The notes under the pieces were generated by a model, which worked only from the letters and a program-made list of their open reading frames with translations, searched no databases and had not been told where the DNA came from. Below are positions 1 through 6,356 of a DNA stretch of 8,597 nucleotides, piece after piece. A program made the translations under genes and the position numbers. How positions within the stretch are numbered: position 1 is the stretch's first letter; every line of letters starts with the position of its first letter. The stretch is from Clostridiales bacterium (GTDB lineage: Bacteria > Bacillota > Clostridia > Oscillospirales > Ruminococcaceae): the NCBI GenBank assembly GCA_012799315.1, contig JAAZLM010000071.1:1-8597 (forward strand), read 5' to 3'.

Positions 1-2
1 AT

Positions 3-1004
3 ATGGCAAAATTTGAAGGCCAAGCTAGACGTATGTCTAAAATTGAGGCTTGTCTAAAGGAATATGGCTTTACCTCTCTTGAAGATGCAAGAGATGTATG
101 TCTATCCAAAGATATCAATGTTGACGAAATCGTTAAAGGTGTTCAGCCGATCGCATTTGAAAATGCTAGCTGGGCATATACTCTAGGCACTGCAATCGCA
201 ATCAAAAAGGGCATTACAAAGGCTGCCGATGCTGCTGAGGCTATCGGTATCGGTCTGCAGGCATTCTGCATTCCTGGTTCTGTCGCTGAGCAAAGAGAAG
301 TCGGTCTAGGCCATGGTAATCTAGGTGCAATGCTCCTAAGTGATGAAACAGATTGCTTCTGCTTCCTTGCTGGGCACGAATCCTTTGCAGCTGCTGAGGG
401 TGCAATTGGCATTGCAAGGACTGCTAACAAGGCAAGAAAAACTCCGCTGCGTGTAATACTCAACGGTCTAGGTAAGGACGCAGCTTATATTATTTCAAGA
501 ATTAACGGATTCACCTATGTTGAAACTGAATACTGCTTTGACTCCGGCGATATAAAAGTCGTTCGTGAGGTTCCATTCTCACAAGGGGAAAAGGCGAAAG
601 TTCGTGTTTACGGTTGTAATGACGTTCTTGAAGGTGTCGCTATTATGAAACTTGAGAAAGTTGACGTTTCCATTACTGGTAACTCAACTAATCCAACACG
701 TTTCCAACATCTTGTTGCTGGAACATATAAAAAATGGGCAGGCGAGAATGATGTTAAATACTTCTCCGTTGCATCGGGCGGTGGAACAGGGCGCACACTC
801 CATCCTGATAATATGGCTGCTGGCCCTGCATCATATGGGCTCACAGACTCAATGGGTCGTATGCATGGCGATGCTCAATTCGCTGGTTCTTCTTCCGTTC
901 CTGCCCACGTTGAAATGATGGGACTAATCGGAATGGGTAACAATCCAATGGTCGGCGCTACCGTTGCGTGCGCTGTTGCTGTTGAAGTTGCCGCTAGGGA
1001 CTAA
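3..1004 (+). CDS. GGGtGRT-family protein, function unknown
   Basis: A 333-aa soluble protein with no signal peptide or membrane segment. The signature GGGTGRT lies at residues 259-265 and is followed by a conserved-looking LHPDNMAAGPASYG stretch. This matches the family named after the motif (GGGtGRT protein), which I recall as common in anaerobic Firmicutes and of unknown biochemical role. I also recall, with less certainty, that family members often sit beside a NifU-like Fe-S scaffold gene; any such neighbour would lie left of the window. Other glycine- and small-residue-rich segments occur at about 82-108 (GIGLQAF, GLGHGNLGAML) and 305-325. There are eight cysteines, including C118 and C120, but no classical Fe-S motif. 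The first ATG has only two bases before it, so its ribosome binding site cannot be seen and a start further upstream is possible. The C-terminus is complete and is followed by a terminator. Family assignment is secure; function is not known. Confidence 0.9.
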   Translation: MAKFEGQARRMSKIEACLKEYGFTSLEDARDVCLSKDINVDEIVKGVQPIAFENASWAYTLGTAIAIKKGITKAADAAEAIGIGLQAFCIPGSVAEQREVGLGHGNLGAMLLSDETDCFCFLAGHESFAAAEGAIGIARTANKARKTPLRVILNGLGKDAAYIISRINGFTYVETEYCFDSGDIKVVREVPFSQGEKAKVRVYGCNDVLEGVAIMKLEKVDVSITGNSTNPTRFQHLVAGTYKKWAGENDVKYFSVASGGGTGRTLHPDNMAAGPASYGLTDSMGRMHGDAQFAGSSSVPAHVEMMGLIGMGNNPMVGATVACAVAVEVAARD

Positions 1005-1020
1005 ATTTATTTCTATAATA

Positions 1021-1058
1021 AAAAGCATTTAACTCTAATTGAGTTAAATGCTTTTTTT
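1021..1058. terminator. Bidirectional intrinsic terminator between convergent genes
   Basis: A 15-bp perfect stem (1021-1035 with 1041-1055) around the loop TAATT. The + strand continues into a T-run (1052-1058). The - strand reads TTTTT then ATTAT after the stem because of the A-rich left arm. It lies 16 nt after the stop of the GGGtGRT gene and 7 nt after the stop of tatD, so it can end both converging transcripts. Confidence 0.9.
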
Positions 1059-1065
1059 AATTTGT

Positions 1066-1833
1066 CTAATCAATGCCGAATAGCAATTTTGCATTTTCTG
1101 CACATATATCTGCAACTTCCTGCGCTGGGATACCCTTGATTTCACCGACTTTTTTCGCTATCTCAACAATCATTGATGAATCGCACCTCTGCCCCCTGAA
1201 CGGTGTCGGCGCCATGTAGGGCGCATCTGTTTCAAGGAGTAGCCTATCCATCGGGATAACTTCACAGGACTCAACCGCTCGCCTAGCATTGTTGAATGTT
1301 ATAACTCCGGTGAAGCTAATATACATCCCTAGTTTGATAATCTCCCTTGCCGTCTGCGCCGATCCTGAATAGCAATGCATTACCCCTTTTGGCCGATATT
1401 CCCTGAGTATCTCCATCATATCACCGGTTGCCTCCCTACTATGGATAACTACCGGCAAATTAATCTCCCTGGCTAATTCTAGTTGCTCCTTGAATATCTT
1501 AATCTGCAATTCCTTATCATAGCCATCATAGTAGTAGTCAAGCCCGATCTCACCAATTGCGATAACTTTCTCATTCTGTGCCATCGTCTTTATTCTATTT
1601 ATATAATCGGCGGGGAGTCCTTCAACATCGCTAGGATGAATGCCGACTGCCGCATAGAAAAAGTCATATTTATTAGCTAGATCCACGCTCTTTTGCGATC
1701 GGGGGAGTGTGCACCCAATATTGATTACACCGCTCACTCCCTTATTCGGTAATGAGCGAATCAATTCGTCCCTATCTTCATTGAATCGCACATCGTCATA
1801 ATGTGCATGGGTATCAAAAATATTCTCTATCAT
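1066..1833 (-). CDS. tatD: TatD-family metal-dependent hydrolase (putative DNase)
   Basis: A 255-aa cytoplasmic TIM-barrel hydrolase, the usual length for TatD/YcfH/YabD proteins. Metal-site motifs appear in order: DTHAH (H9, H11), GIHP (H66), GEIGLDYY (E95), VVIHSR (H131), MHCYSG (H153) and LLETDAPYMAP (D203). All expected ligands of the two-metal site are present. The family is described as metal-dependent DNases acting on 3' ends, with roles in DNA repair and degradation; the physiological substrate of this copy is inferred only. The start ATG at 1833 shares one base with the metG TAA (TAATG). The nearest purine-rich stretch (AGGAAGG) is about 15 nt upstream, so translation is probably coupled to metG. 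The metG-tatD order is a frequent Firmicutes arrangement. The gene ends just before the bidirectional terminator. Confidence 0.95.
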   Translation of the reverse strand: MIENIFDTHAHYDDVRFNEDRDELIRSLPNKGVSGVINIGCTLPRSQKSVDLANKYDFFYAAVGIHPSDVEGLPADYINRIKTMAQNEKVIAIGEIGLDYYYDGYDKELQIKIFKEQLELAREINLPVVIHSREATGDMMEILREYRPKGVMHCYSGSAQTAREIIKLGMYISFTGVITFNNARRAVESCEVIPMDRLLLETDAPYMAPTPFRGQRCDSSMIVEIAKKVGEIKGIPAQEVADICAENAKLLFGID

Positions 1834-3782
1834 TATCTAATCTTGCTGCCTTCCTTTAAATCATCATCTACAAATATTACTGCCACACTGCCATCTTCAT
1901 TATCCGCTGCAAGTATCATGCCGTTACTCATCTCGCCACGGAGCTTTACCGGTGCTAGATTTGCAACAAGGATAATCTTCTTGCCGATTAAATCATCGGG
2001 CGAATACCACTGCGCTATCCCCGACACGACTTGCCTTGTGCCATGTCCATCATTTAGCTGCAGCTTTAATAGCCTGTCCGACTTCTTAACAGGTTGACAT
2101 TCGATAATTTTAGCAACACGGTAATCTACCTTTGCAAAATCATCGATGCCGATTACATCATCTTCTTTATCCGTCGGATCGACCTTTTTCACTTTAGCAC
2201 TATTCATCTCCTCAATTTGACCTAGCATCTTCTTACTATCGATTCTATTAAAGAGGGGTTTACCTTCGCCGACCTTTTTACATGGGATCGTCTTGCCAAA
2301 TGTAGATAGTGAATCCCACTCCTTAACATCGCAATTTATCTGATTAAAAATGTTTTTCGCCGTGCTCGGTATGAATGGCGTGAGCATTACCGCAATGAAT
2401 CGGATACTCTCAAGTAAATTATAGAGTACGGTGCCTAGCTCTTCTTTTTTATTCTCGTCCTTTGCAAGTACCCACGGCATTGTTTCATCAATGTATTTGT
2501 TACTGCGTCGGGCAAGGCTCATTATCCTCCCCAGTGCGTCCGATGTTTTATACTGCTCCATCAGCTTTTCTACTTCCTGCGCAGTTGAAATCGCCTTGCT
2601 ACGCAGCTCATCATCAAATTCAGTACCGCTATTCGGCGGCTGGATCATACCATCAAAATATTTGTCGATCATCGCAATTGTTCTGTTGACGAGATTGCCA
2701 ATAGTGTTTGCAAGATCGGAATTGAATCTTTCTATGAATCCCTCATACGTTATAACGCCATCGTGCGCATAGGGCATCTCCCTGAGTAGATAGTATCGCA
2801 CCGCATCGACGCCGAAAAGATCGGCAAGCTCATCGGCATAGATGACATTGCCCTTCGACTTGCTCATTTTATCATCGCCAACGAGTAGCCACGGGTGACC
2901 GAATACCTGCTTCGGCAGTGGGATATCTAGCGCCATTAACATGATCGGCCAATATATAGTGTGGAATCTTAGTATATCCTTGCCGATTATATGCACATCG
3001 CACGGCCAGTATTTATTGAACTTTTCATCGCTGCCATCCGGATCATAGCCGAGTGCCGTAATATAATTCGATAATGCATCCAGCCAAACATATATAACAT
3101 GTCCTTCATCGAAATCAACGGGGATACCCCATTTGAACGATGTTCTTGACACGCATAAATCCTGTAATCCCGGCTTGATGAAATTGTTGACCATCTCCCT
3201 CCTGCGTGAGGTAGGACTGATGAAGTCGGGGTTGTCCTCAATATATTTTTCTAGCCTATCTTGATATTTGCCAAGTTTAAGGAAATACGCTTCCTCCTTA
3301 GTTAGGCTAACTTCACCATCGCAATCGGGGCAAGCACCATTCTCTAGCTGCGATTCAGTAAAAAAGGATTCGCAAGCAACACAATAATGCCCCTCATACA
3401 CGTCTTTATAGATATCGCCCTGTTCATATAGGCGCTTGAAAATTTTCTGCACGACTTTGACATGATCGGGATCAGTCGTACGAATGAATTTATCGTACGA
3501 ACAATTGAACAATTCGTATATATCACGAATCTCCCTAGCTATCATATCTGCATATTGCTTTGGCTCCATGTTATTCTTCTTTGCCAATTGCTCGATCTTC
3601 TGCCCGTGTTCGTCCGTACCCGTTAGGAAGAAAACATCATTCCCCATCATTCTTTTAAACCTGGCTATCGCATCGGTGAATATTATCTCATACGTATTCC
3701 CAACATGGGGCTTTTTAGAAGTGTAGGCTATCGCCGTTGTAATAAAAAATTTGTCGCTCATTATCTTACTCTGCCTTTCCAT
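1833..3782 (-). CDS. metG: Methionine--tRNA ligase with C-terminal tRNA-binding domain
   Basis: A class I aminoacyl-tRNA synthetase that charges tRNA-Met with methionine in the cytoplasm. The 649-aa length fits the homodimeric bacterial type with an appended C-terminal domain. Visible landmarks are the HIGH-equivalent HVGN (26-29), the TGTDEHGQK active-site strand (54-62), a zinc knuckle formed by C134/C137 and C151/C154, KMSKS (305-309), the anticodon-binding helical domain (about 345-500), and an OB-fold EMAP/Arc1p-like tRNA-binding domain (about 545-649). The start at 3782 has GAGGT 8 nt upstream. An in-frame ATG at 3761 (MSDKFF, residue 8) lies nearer to where homology normally begins, so the first seven residues are uncertain. 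It is first in an operon with tatD. The predicted leader is only about 20 nt, so no T-box is present. Confidence 0.97.
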   Translation of the reverse strand: MERQSKIMSDKFFITTAIAYTSKKPHVGNTYEIIFTDAIARFKRMMGNDVFFLTGTDEHGQKIEQLAKKNNMEPKQYADMIAREIRDIYELFNCSYDKFIRTTDPDHVKVVQKIFKRLYEQGDIYKDVYEGHYCVACESFFTESQLENGACPDCDGEVSLTKEEAYFLKLGKYQDRLEKYIEDNPDFISPTSRRREMVNNFIKPGLQDLCVSRTSFKWGIPVDFDEGHVIYVWLDALSNYITALGYDPDGSDEKFNKYWPCDVHIIGKDILRFHTIYWPIMLMALDIPLPKQVFGHPWLLVGDDKMSKSKGNVIYADELADLFGVDAVRYYLLREMPYAHDGVITYEGFIERFNSDLANTIGNLVNRTIAMIDKYFDGMIQPPNSGTEFDDELRSKAISTAQEVEKLMEQYKTSDALGRIMSLARRSNKYIDETMPWVLAKDENKKEELGTVLYNLLESIRFIAVMLTPFIPSTAKNIFNQINCDVKEWDSLSTFGKTIPCKKVGEGKPLFNRIDSKKMLGQIEEMNSAKVKKVDPTDKEDDVIGIDDFAKVDYRVAKIIECQPVKKSDRLLKLQLNDGHGTRQVVSGIAQWYSPDDLIGKKIILVANLAPVKLRGEMSNGMILAADNEDGSVAVIFVDDDLKEGSKIR

Positions 3783-3804
3783 AATACTTTACCTCTTTCT
3801 AGTT

Positions 3805-3833
3805 ATTATATCACCTTTTGTCCATCAATACAA
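3805..3833 (-). promoter_or_regulatory. Promoter of the metG-tatD operon
   Basis: On the - strand there is a perfect -10 TATAAT (3805-3810) with a weak -35 TTGTAT (3828-3833) 17 bp upstream. The predicted start is near 3798, which leaves a leader of about 16-20 nt. That is just enough for the GAGGT ribosome binding site (3791-3795) and too short for a T-box or riboswitch. The -35 lies directly against the T-run of the upstream terminator. Confidence 0.75.
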
Positions 3834-3869
3834 TAAAAAAATTGCGGGGCTTTTAAATAAAAGCCCCGC
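3834..3869 (-). terminator. Intrinsic terminator of the candidate sRNA
   Basis: An 11-bp perfect stem, GCGGGGCTTTT (3844-3854) with AAAAGCCCCGC (3859-3869), closes a 4-nt loop. On the - strand it runs directly into AATTTTTTTATT. The T-run is only on this side, so it terminates leftward transcription upstream of the metG promoter. Confidence 0.88.
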
Positions 3870-3940
3870 CAAACGAAGTTAAACAAGAAAATATGTGTAG
3901 AACAAAAGAAAGGAGACAACAAAACGGATGTGTTAACATC
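3834..3940 (-). ncRNA. Candidate small regulatory RNA, about 105 nt
   Basis: This is an independent minus-strand transcription unit between metG and the DUF378 gene. A near-consensus promoter predicts a start near 3940 and a strong intrinsic terminator ends it near 3834. The predicted RNA begins with a 5-bp hairpin (GATGT, loop TAAC, ACATC; positions 3940 to 3927). A pyrimidine-rich, apparently unpaired middle (about 3925-3871) follows, containing GUCUCCUUUCUUUUG, which is complementary to an AAAGGAGA-type Shine-Dalgarno sequence. It finishes with the terminator stem. A 5' hairpin, C/U-rich anti-SD loop and 3' terminator form the general architecture of trans-acting sRNAs in Gram-positives such as RoxS/RsaE, but the sequence does not match any family I recognise. 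Alternatively it could be a constitutive leader that limits read-through into metG. A 29-codon frame across it has no ribosome binding site. No expression evidence is available from sequence alone. Confidence 0.6.
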
Positions 3941-3946
3941 ATGATT

Positions 3947-3975
3947 ATTATAGCCCCGTAAGATAAAAAAGTCAA
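3947..3975 (-). promoter_or_regulatory. Near-consensus promoter of the candidate sRNA
   Basis: On the - strand, -35 TTGACT (3970-3975, five of six consensus) and -10 TATAAT (3947-3952, six of six) are separated by 17 bp. This is one of the two best-matching promoters in the window. It points at no protein gene before the terminator. The predicted start, about 7 nt past the -10, is position 3940, exactly the first base of the 5' hairpin. Confidence 0.75.
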
Positions 3976-4142
3976 TAACATTTACAAAATATTCTCATCA
4001 AACACAATAAATTTAGTTACTTCAACAAAAATTCGCTGCTTTTTTTATGTAAAAAGATAATAAAATTTGTATTAATACTCGAAAATATAGTATTCTTCAT
4101 ATATTCATTAAGTGGAGATACACCACTCGATAGTAAAATAAC
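3976..4142. other. AT-rich intergenic stretch, no supported feature
   Basis: Very AT-rich sequence between the sRNA promoter and the terminator of the DUF378 gene. It holds only small dyads, such as the 10-bp palindrome GTATTAATAC (4069-4078) and a weak AGTGG/CCACT pair (4111-4115 with 4123-4127). I see no gene, tRNA or convincing promoter in it. Confidence 0.5.
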
Positions 4143-4176
4143 CGCAAAAACGCTACCTATTCGGTGCGTTTTTGCG
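4143..4176 (-). terminator. Probable terminator of the DUF378 gene
   Basis: An 11-bp perfect stem, CGCAAAAACGC (4143-4153) with GCGTTTTTGCG (4166-4176), and an inner ACC/GGT pairing around a short loop. It lies about 27 nt past the DUF378 stop on the - strand and is followed there by GTTATTTTAC, a modest U-tract. It is weaker than the sRNA terminator but correctly placed. Confidence 0.65.
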
Positions 4177-4202
4177 ATTATTAATGGTTTCTTCTTCAAC
4201 CA

Positions 4203-4421
4203 CTATCTTATGTGGTCATCCGCTTCCACCAGATTACTTCTTTTGAAATATAGAGATATGCACCAAAGCGCCGACAATCCAACTAATACATAAATAATTC
4301 TGCTTATTACGCTCGCTGAACCGCCGAATGCCCATGCTACGAGGTCAAATCGGAACAATCCGATTAGTCCCCAGTTTGCTCCTCCAACTATCAAAAAGAA
4401 TAAAGCAATTTTATCTAACAT
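4203..4421 (-). CDS. DUF378 family small membrane protein
   Basis: A 72-aa protein with two predicted membrane helices (about residues 4-23 and 37-57) and a charged C-terminal tail (YFKRSNLVEADDHIR). The first helix carries the family's recognisable IVGGANWGLIG core, and FDLVAWAFGG forms the connecting region. DUF378 proteins (YuzA-like) are short inner-membrane proteins of unknown function, and this one has the usual length. The start was chosen at the ATG at 4421 because a strong GGAGGT (4426-4431) sits 4 nt before it. An in-frame ATG at 4451 has no ribosome binding site and would place that GGAGG inside the coding region. The gene is monocistronic: a hairpin follows its stop, and a long leader (about 180 nt if the upstream promoter is right) precedes it. 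The family call is secure; the role is unknown. Confidence 0.88.
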   Translation of the reverse strand: MLDKIALFFLIVGGANWGLIGLFRFDLVAWAFGGSASVISRIIYVLVGLSALWCISLYFKRSNLVEADDHIR

Positions 4422-4602
4422 AACGACCTCCATTCCGCCGAATAATAGCATGATAGTACGGATATACCGTTAGTTTCTTCGACAATATTAGATGATAGTC
4501 CGTAATTCAGGCCTATCAACTTAATTAAAGTCACAGATATATTATGCACTCTCATTTTATCAATTATTCATTGTTGGCAGTGATTTTTTATTAATATTCG
4601 AT
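4422..4602 (-). promoter_or_regulatory. Long, possibly structured leader of the DUF378 gene
   Basis: If transcription starts near 4602, the leader is about 180 nt, long for a 72-aa protein. On the - strand one TGATAG (4518-4513) can pair with CTATCA at 4498-4493, forming a hairpin with inner CC/GG pairs. It can instead pair with a second CTATCA at 4456-4451, close to the ribosome binding site. A further dyad, ACGG-TATAT-CCGT (4458-4470), lies between them. Alternative pairing suggests, but does not prove, a regulatory leader. I do not recognise a known riboswitch class. Confidence 0.3.
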
Positions 4603-4608
4603 AATCGT

Positions 4609-4637
4609 ATTATATACAGAATTTCTGCAAATATTAA
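4609..4637 (-). promoter_or_regulatory. Candidate promoter for the DUF378 gene
   Basis: On the - strand there is a perfect -10 TATAAT (4609-4614) and a -35-like TTAATA (4632-4637, four of six) with 17-bp spacing, directly after the terminator of the M20 gene. The spacer contains the dyad CAGAA-T-TTCTG (4617-4627), a possible operator. A less convincing alternative -10 (CATAAT, 4541-4546) lies closer to the gene. Confidence 0.5.
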
Positions 4638-4638
4638 T

Positions 4639-4672
4639 AGGGCAAGAGTTTTTTTATAAAAACTCTTGCCCT
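4639..4672 (-). terminator. Probable terminator of the M20 peptidase gene
   Basis: A 15-bp perfect stem (4639-4653 with 4658-4672), AGGGCAAGAG plus a T-run against an A-run and CTCTTGCCCT, with a TTAT loop. It begins 18 nt after the peptidase stop on the - strand. What follows there is TATTAATATTT rather than a clean U-tract, so the call rests on stem strength and position. Confidence 0.7.
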
Positions 4673-4690
4673 GATTCCATCGAACAAATT

Positions 4691-6160
4691 TTAGCTTTTC
4701 TCTAATTCGGTGCGACCATAATTTTTTATAAAATTTTTATAAAAAATTATCGCTCGTTCAAGTGATTCTATCGATAAATTTTCGTCGATTGCATGAGCAC
4801 TTGCAAGTTGCTCATTCGTCATCATCAGTGGCACAAATCTTAAAACGCAATCGCATATTTTAGTGTAGTGCCGTGAATCCGTTCCCGCCATCATCACATA
4901 TGGTATTATCGGGATATCGCCAAAACATTCGCCGATACTGTGCTCGACATATTTATATGCATATGTCTTCATATTCGCCACCTTGGAATAATCAAATCCC
5001 GTTATCATCTCCATATCTATATCAAGACTTGCCGCTAGGCGGGCGACTTTCTCATACGATTCCTTCAATCCCTGATGTATCATGAAACGCATATTCGCCG
5101 TGACACTTGCCTGCTGCGGTATCACATTGGCGCCACTGCTCCCTTTCGCCATTGTGAATACGCAAGTCGTCGATACAAGCGCATTCGCCTGACCGCCAAG
5201 CCTCCCCATAAAATAGGGGAGTATCGGGCCAAACAGCCATAGATTCCCTAAAACGAATCTATATCGGAACGACATATACGGTGTCATCGCTCTATACATA
5301 TGACGGACTGGCTCTGTCAATTTCTTCTTGAAAACACGCTTGTGCTCAATTGTATGCATGAATTTTGCCAATCGTTCAAACGGATTATTCTTGAATGGAG
5401 TGCTTGCATGGCCGCCGGGTGAATATGCGGTGAATTTTATATTTGCACGTCCTTTTTCGAATATGCCCACCATCGCACTACTGCCGGACATACCGCCGGC
5501 AACACTCGACATTACCGCTCCGCCCTCATCCATTACTAAATCAAGTTCGATGCCCTTCTCATATAAATATTCTACTGTCTTAATTGCTCCATCGCCCGTG
5601 ATTTCCTCATTATTTGACGATGCAATATATACATCGCAATGCGGTGTTACACCATCTTCAATTAAATGTTCAACTGCCTCTAAAATTGCACATAGTGATC
5701 CTTTTGTATCGACAGCGCCCCTGCCCCAGATCTTACCGTCATCAATTGTCCCTGAGAATGGCTCATGCTTCCACTCGCCGGTTGCCTCGACAACATCCAT
5801 ATGCGACATTAATAGAATCGGACTAGCACTAGCATCCTCGCCCTTCCATTTAAATAGGAGCGCACCGTCAATATCGACTTTTTCAAGCACACTATGAATA
5901 TTCGGATATAACTGTTCTAGCTTACTATGTAGCCGATAGATCTGCGTCATATCTTTATTGCCATATCTTGATACAGTCGGTACTTTTATTATTTCCGATA
6001 GGGATTTCGCATGACGGTCGGGGTCGATGCCATCATTCTCCATATCGAATTTCTTCCCATCGGGGAATTCTCTGCCCATCATCGCCGCATTAATTGCAGC
6101 AATGCACATTAGCAATATTATTATGCCAAATATCGTCAAAATTATATATAGCGCAAGCAT
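4691..6160 (-). CDS. Membrane-anchored M20 family metallopeptidase (CPS1/PM20D1-like)
   Basis: A 489-aa di-zinc M20 amidohydrolase. An N-terminal hydrophobic helix (about 2-26) should anchor it in the membrane with the catalytic part outside. Catalytic motifs appear in order: SHMDVV (H120 ligand, D122), GRGAVDTKG (bridging D151), NNEE (E185 catalytic base, E186 ligand), LVMDEGG (D211 ligand) and SAHAIDE (H456 ligand). The lid/dimerisation domain (about 230-370) contains PGGHAS (H251). The site is complete. Layout and length resemble yeast carboxypeptidase S and mammalian PM20D1, an N-fatty-acyl-amino-acid synthase/hydrolase. The substrate here, a dipeptide or N-acyl amino acid, is inferred only. 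The start ATG at 6160 follows a GA-rich ribosome binding site (AAAGAAAGAGAG) and a strong promoter. It is divergent from the RND gene and has its own terminator. Confidence 0.9.
   Translation of the reverse strand: MLALYIILTIFGIIILLMCIAAINAAMMGREFPDGKKFDMENDGIDPDRHAKSLSEIIKVPTVSRYGNKDMTQIYRLHSKLEQLYPNIHSVLEKVDIDGALLFKWKGEDASASPILLMSHMDVVEATGEWKHEPFSGTIDDGKIWGRGAVDTKGSLCAILEAVEHLIEDGVTPHCDVYIASSNNEEITGDGAIKTVEYLYEKGIELDLVMDEGGAVMSSVAGGMSGSSAMVGIFEKGRANIKFTAYSPGGHASTPFKNNPFERLAKFMHTIEHKRVFKKKLTEPVRHMYRAMTPYMSFRYRFVLGNLWLFGPILPYFMGRLGGQANALVSTTCVFTMAKGSSGANVIPQQASVTANMRFMIHQGLKESYEKVARLAASLDIDMEMITGFDYSKVANMKTYAYKYVEHSIGECFGDIPIIPYVMMAGTDSRHYTKICDCVLRFVPLMMTNEQLASAHAIDENLSIESLERAIIFYKNFIKNYGRTELEKS
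4718..4750. repeat. Perfect AT-only inverted repeat inside the M20 gene
   Basis: Two 16-bp arms (4718-4733 and 4735-4750) are exact reverse complements around one central T, all A/T. The repeat lies in codons for the C-terminal FYKNFIKNYG segment of the peptidase. In RNA it would need a few unpaired bases at the tip. It may be chance in Lys/Phe/Ile/Asn-rich AT coding sequence. Confidence 0.8.
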
Positions 6161-6205
6161 ATTTACCGCTCTCTTTCTTTATAAAAAAGTTTCTATCCAT
6201 ACTAT

Positions 6206-6234
6206 ATTATATCATATATCGTCATAAATGCCAA
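6206..6234 (-). promoter_or_regulatory. Promoter of the M20 peptidase gene
   Basis: On the - strand, -35 TTGGCA (6229-6234, five of six) and -10 TATAAT (6206-6211, six of six) are spaced by 17 bp. Predicted transcription start is near 6199, about 40 nt before the ATG. It faces away from the RND promoter about 115 bp to its right. No operator-like dyad overlaps it. Confidence 0.8.
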
Positions 6235-6310
6235 CAATTTAAACTTCTATATTGGGGAATTTGTGCCTTTAGCCTTGAATTTTAACTTTAACATAGTCGA
6301 TGAAAATGTT

Positions 6311-6325
6311 CATAGAAATTCTATG
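6311..6325. promoter_or_regulatory. 15-nt dyad upstream of the RND promoter
   Basis: CATAGAA-A-TTCTATG is a perfect 7-bp inverted repeat around one base, ending where a -35 hexamer would sit for the RND promoter. Its position fits an activator or second-regulator site. The core AGAAATTCT also occurs in the dyad at 4617-4627. Confidence 0.4.
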
Positions 6326-6352
6326 TGAATTTGTAACACGTCTTGCTATAAT
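6324..6352 (+). promoter_or_regulatory. Extended -10 promoter of the RND operon
   Basis: Perfect -10 TATAAT (6347-6352) with a TG extension one base upstream (TGC before the hexamer, 6344-6346). The -35 region 17 bp upstream (TGTGAA, 6324-6329) is poor, so the extended -10 probably carries recognition, perhaps with an activator at the adjacent dyad. The predicted start near 6359 leaves a leader of about 60 nt before the TTG start. Confidence 0.65.
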
Positions 6353-6356
6353 GATT

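Noticed and set aside
143..463. Minus-strand 106-aa frame inside the GGGtGRT gene
   Set aside because: It is antisense to a well-supported conserved gene, with no ribosome binding site or domain.
3853..3942. A 29-codon minus-strand frame (MMLTHPF... with three cysteines) across the candidate sRNA
   Set aside because: Its ATG is at the predicted transcription start, so there is no room for a ribosome binding site, and the frame runs into the terminator stem.
3909..3961. Plus-strand AAAGGAG with following ATG codons, resembling a gene start
   Set aside because: The ATG at 3928 is followed at once by TGT TAA, and the one at 3941 gives only six codons. The AAAGGAG is better explained as the complement of the sRNA CU-rich loop.
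4017..4199. A 60-aa minus-strand open frame downstream of the DUF378 gene
   Set aside because: It has a TTG start with no proper ribosome binding site, low-complexity AT-driven composition, no recognisable domain, and contains the DUF378 terminator hairpin.
3783..4202. T-box or other tRNA/methionine-sensing riboswitch upstream of metG
   Set aside because: The metG leader is only about 20 nt from its promoter. The upstream RNA lacks the T-box sequence, specifier stem and antiterminator, and S-box features are also absent.
4422..4451. Upstream ATG extending the DUF378 protein by ten residues
   Set aside because: No ribosome binding site precedes it, while GGAGGT is ideally placed for the ATG at 4421, where family homology begins.
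5328..5897. Plus-strand 189-aa frame inside the M20 gene
   Set aside because: It is the antisense shadow of the catalytic core of the M20 peptidase. Its serine/proline-rich composition is typical of a mirror frame.
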